Positions 63,976 to 64,000 of a DNA stretch of 64,000 nt are shown here, piece by piece. The stretch covers positions 113,071-177,070 of the forward strand of contig NZ_CANMBB010000008.1 of NCBI RefSeq assembly GCF_947495965.1. Reading direction: 5' to 3'. The notes beneath the pieces are model-generated. The model ran no database searches and was not told where the DNA came from. It saw nothing but the letters and a program-made list of their open reading frames with translations. A program made the translations under genes and the position numbers. The stretch comes from an uncultured Maribacter sp. (GTDB taxonomy: Bacteria > Bacteroidota > Bacteroidia > Flavobacteriales > Flavobacteriaceae). Numbering within the stretch: the first letter of the stretch is position 1; every line of letters starts with the position of its first letter.

Positions 63976-64000
63976 AAGAAGGCGGCTTCCTACTCTCCCA
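63976..64000 (-). rRNA. rrf: 5S ribosomal RNA, 3' end only
   Basis: The minus strand reads GGGAGAGTAGGAAGCCGCC, the conserved terminal segment of bacterial 5S rRNA that pairs with its 5' end. The rest lies outside the window. The terminator directly after it fits the end of a 16S-23S-5S operon. Confidence 0.85.

Overview
The window is AT-rich bacterial DNA that fits the Bacteroidota, family Flavobacteriaceae. Evidence: TAnnTTTG-type -7 promoter elements, weak or absent Shine-Dalgarno sequences, and flavobacterial family proteins (OstA-like, paired DUF368, five-repeat DUF349, DUF6452/DUF6048-like, M23 plus carboxypeptidase-like/TonB receptor). A 6S-like RNA also lies between zapA and rny. A marine flavobacterium is likely, but that is inference. 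I see no insertion sequence, prophage, CRISPR array or tRNA. The last bases hold the 3' end of a 5S rRNA gene on the minus strand, with its terminator.

Layout. 1-2978 (minus): a Tat-exported molybdenum hydroxylase pair (2Fe-2S subunit, molybdopterin subunit) followed by moaD and the first codons of moaE. 3099-3905: a lipoprotein. 3975-19642 (plus): housekeeping genes, namely TrmH-type methyltransferase, M48 protease, RelA/SpoT, Fur, purA, an LptA/OstA-like protein, a class III aminotransferase, a TPR protein, two DUF368 membrane proteins, aroE and a DUF349 protein. Two copies of a ~102-bp structured repeat sit beside the second DUF368 gene and aroE.

19643-38825: an exopolysaccharide/capsule locus. 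An initiating phosphoglycosyltransferase (plus) faces a long minus-strand run that reads epimerase, Wzx flippase, Wzy polymerase, then glycosyltransferases interleaved with four left-handed beta-helix acyltransferases, and last a Wzc-type tyrosine kinase. A flavin-fold oxidoreductase-like gene and another glycosyltransferase follow. A decayed glycosyltransferase N-terminus lies between the initiating transferase and wzc. No Wza-type exporter is seen. The intergenic regions bounding the locus carry unusually good palindromes. 38970-40223 encodes a secreted tail-fibre-like protein with an internal 261-bp duplication.

40246-48208: a CBS protein, then rny, 6S-like RNA, zapA and a coiled-coil partner (minus). 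After these come an M23 peptidase, a TonB-dependent receptor and a small exported protein (plus). 48215-59797: mixed housekeeping genes (cysteine desulfurase, Smr protein, rocD, mechanosensitive channel, rlmD, THUMP methyltransferase, ZIP transporter) and a sigma factor that lacks region 4. 59850-63727 (minus): a DUF1080-type lipoprotein and a beta-propeller/cupredoxin fusion, probably a periplasmic sugar-oxidising or sugar-binding pair.

There is no unmistakable new system. The most worthwhile leads are the 6S-like RNA, the structured repeat, the modular glycosyltransferase/acyltransferase locus with its palindromes, the tail-fibre-like protein and the truncated sigma factor.
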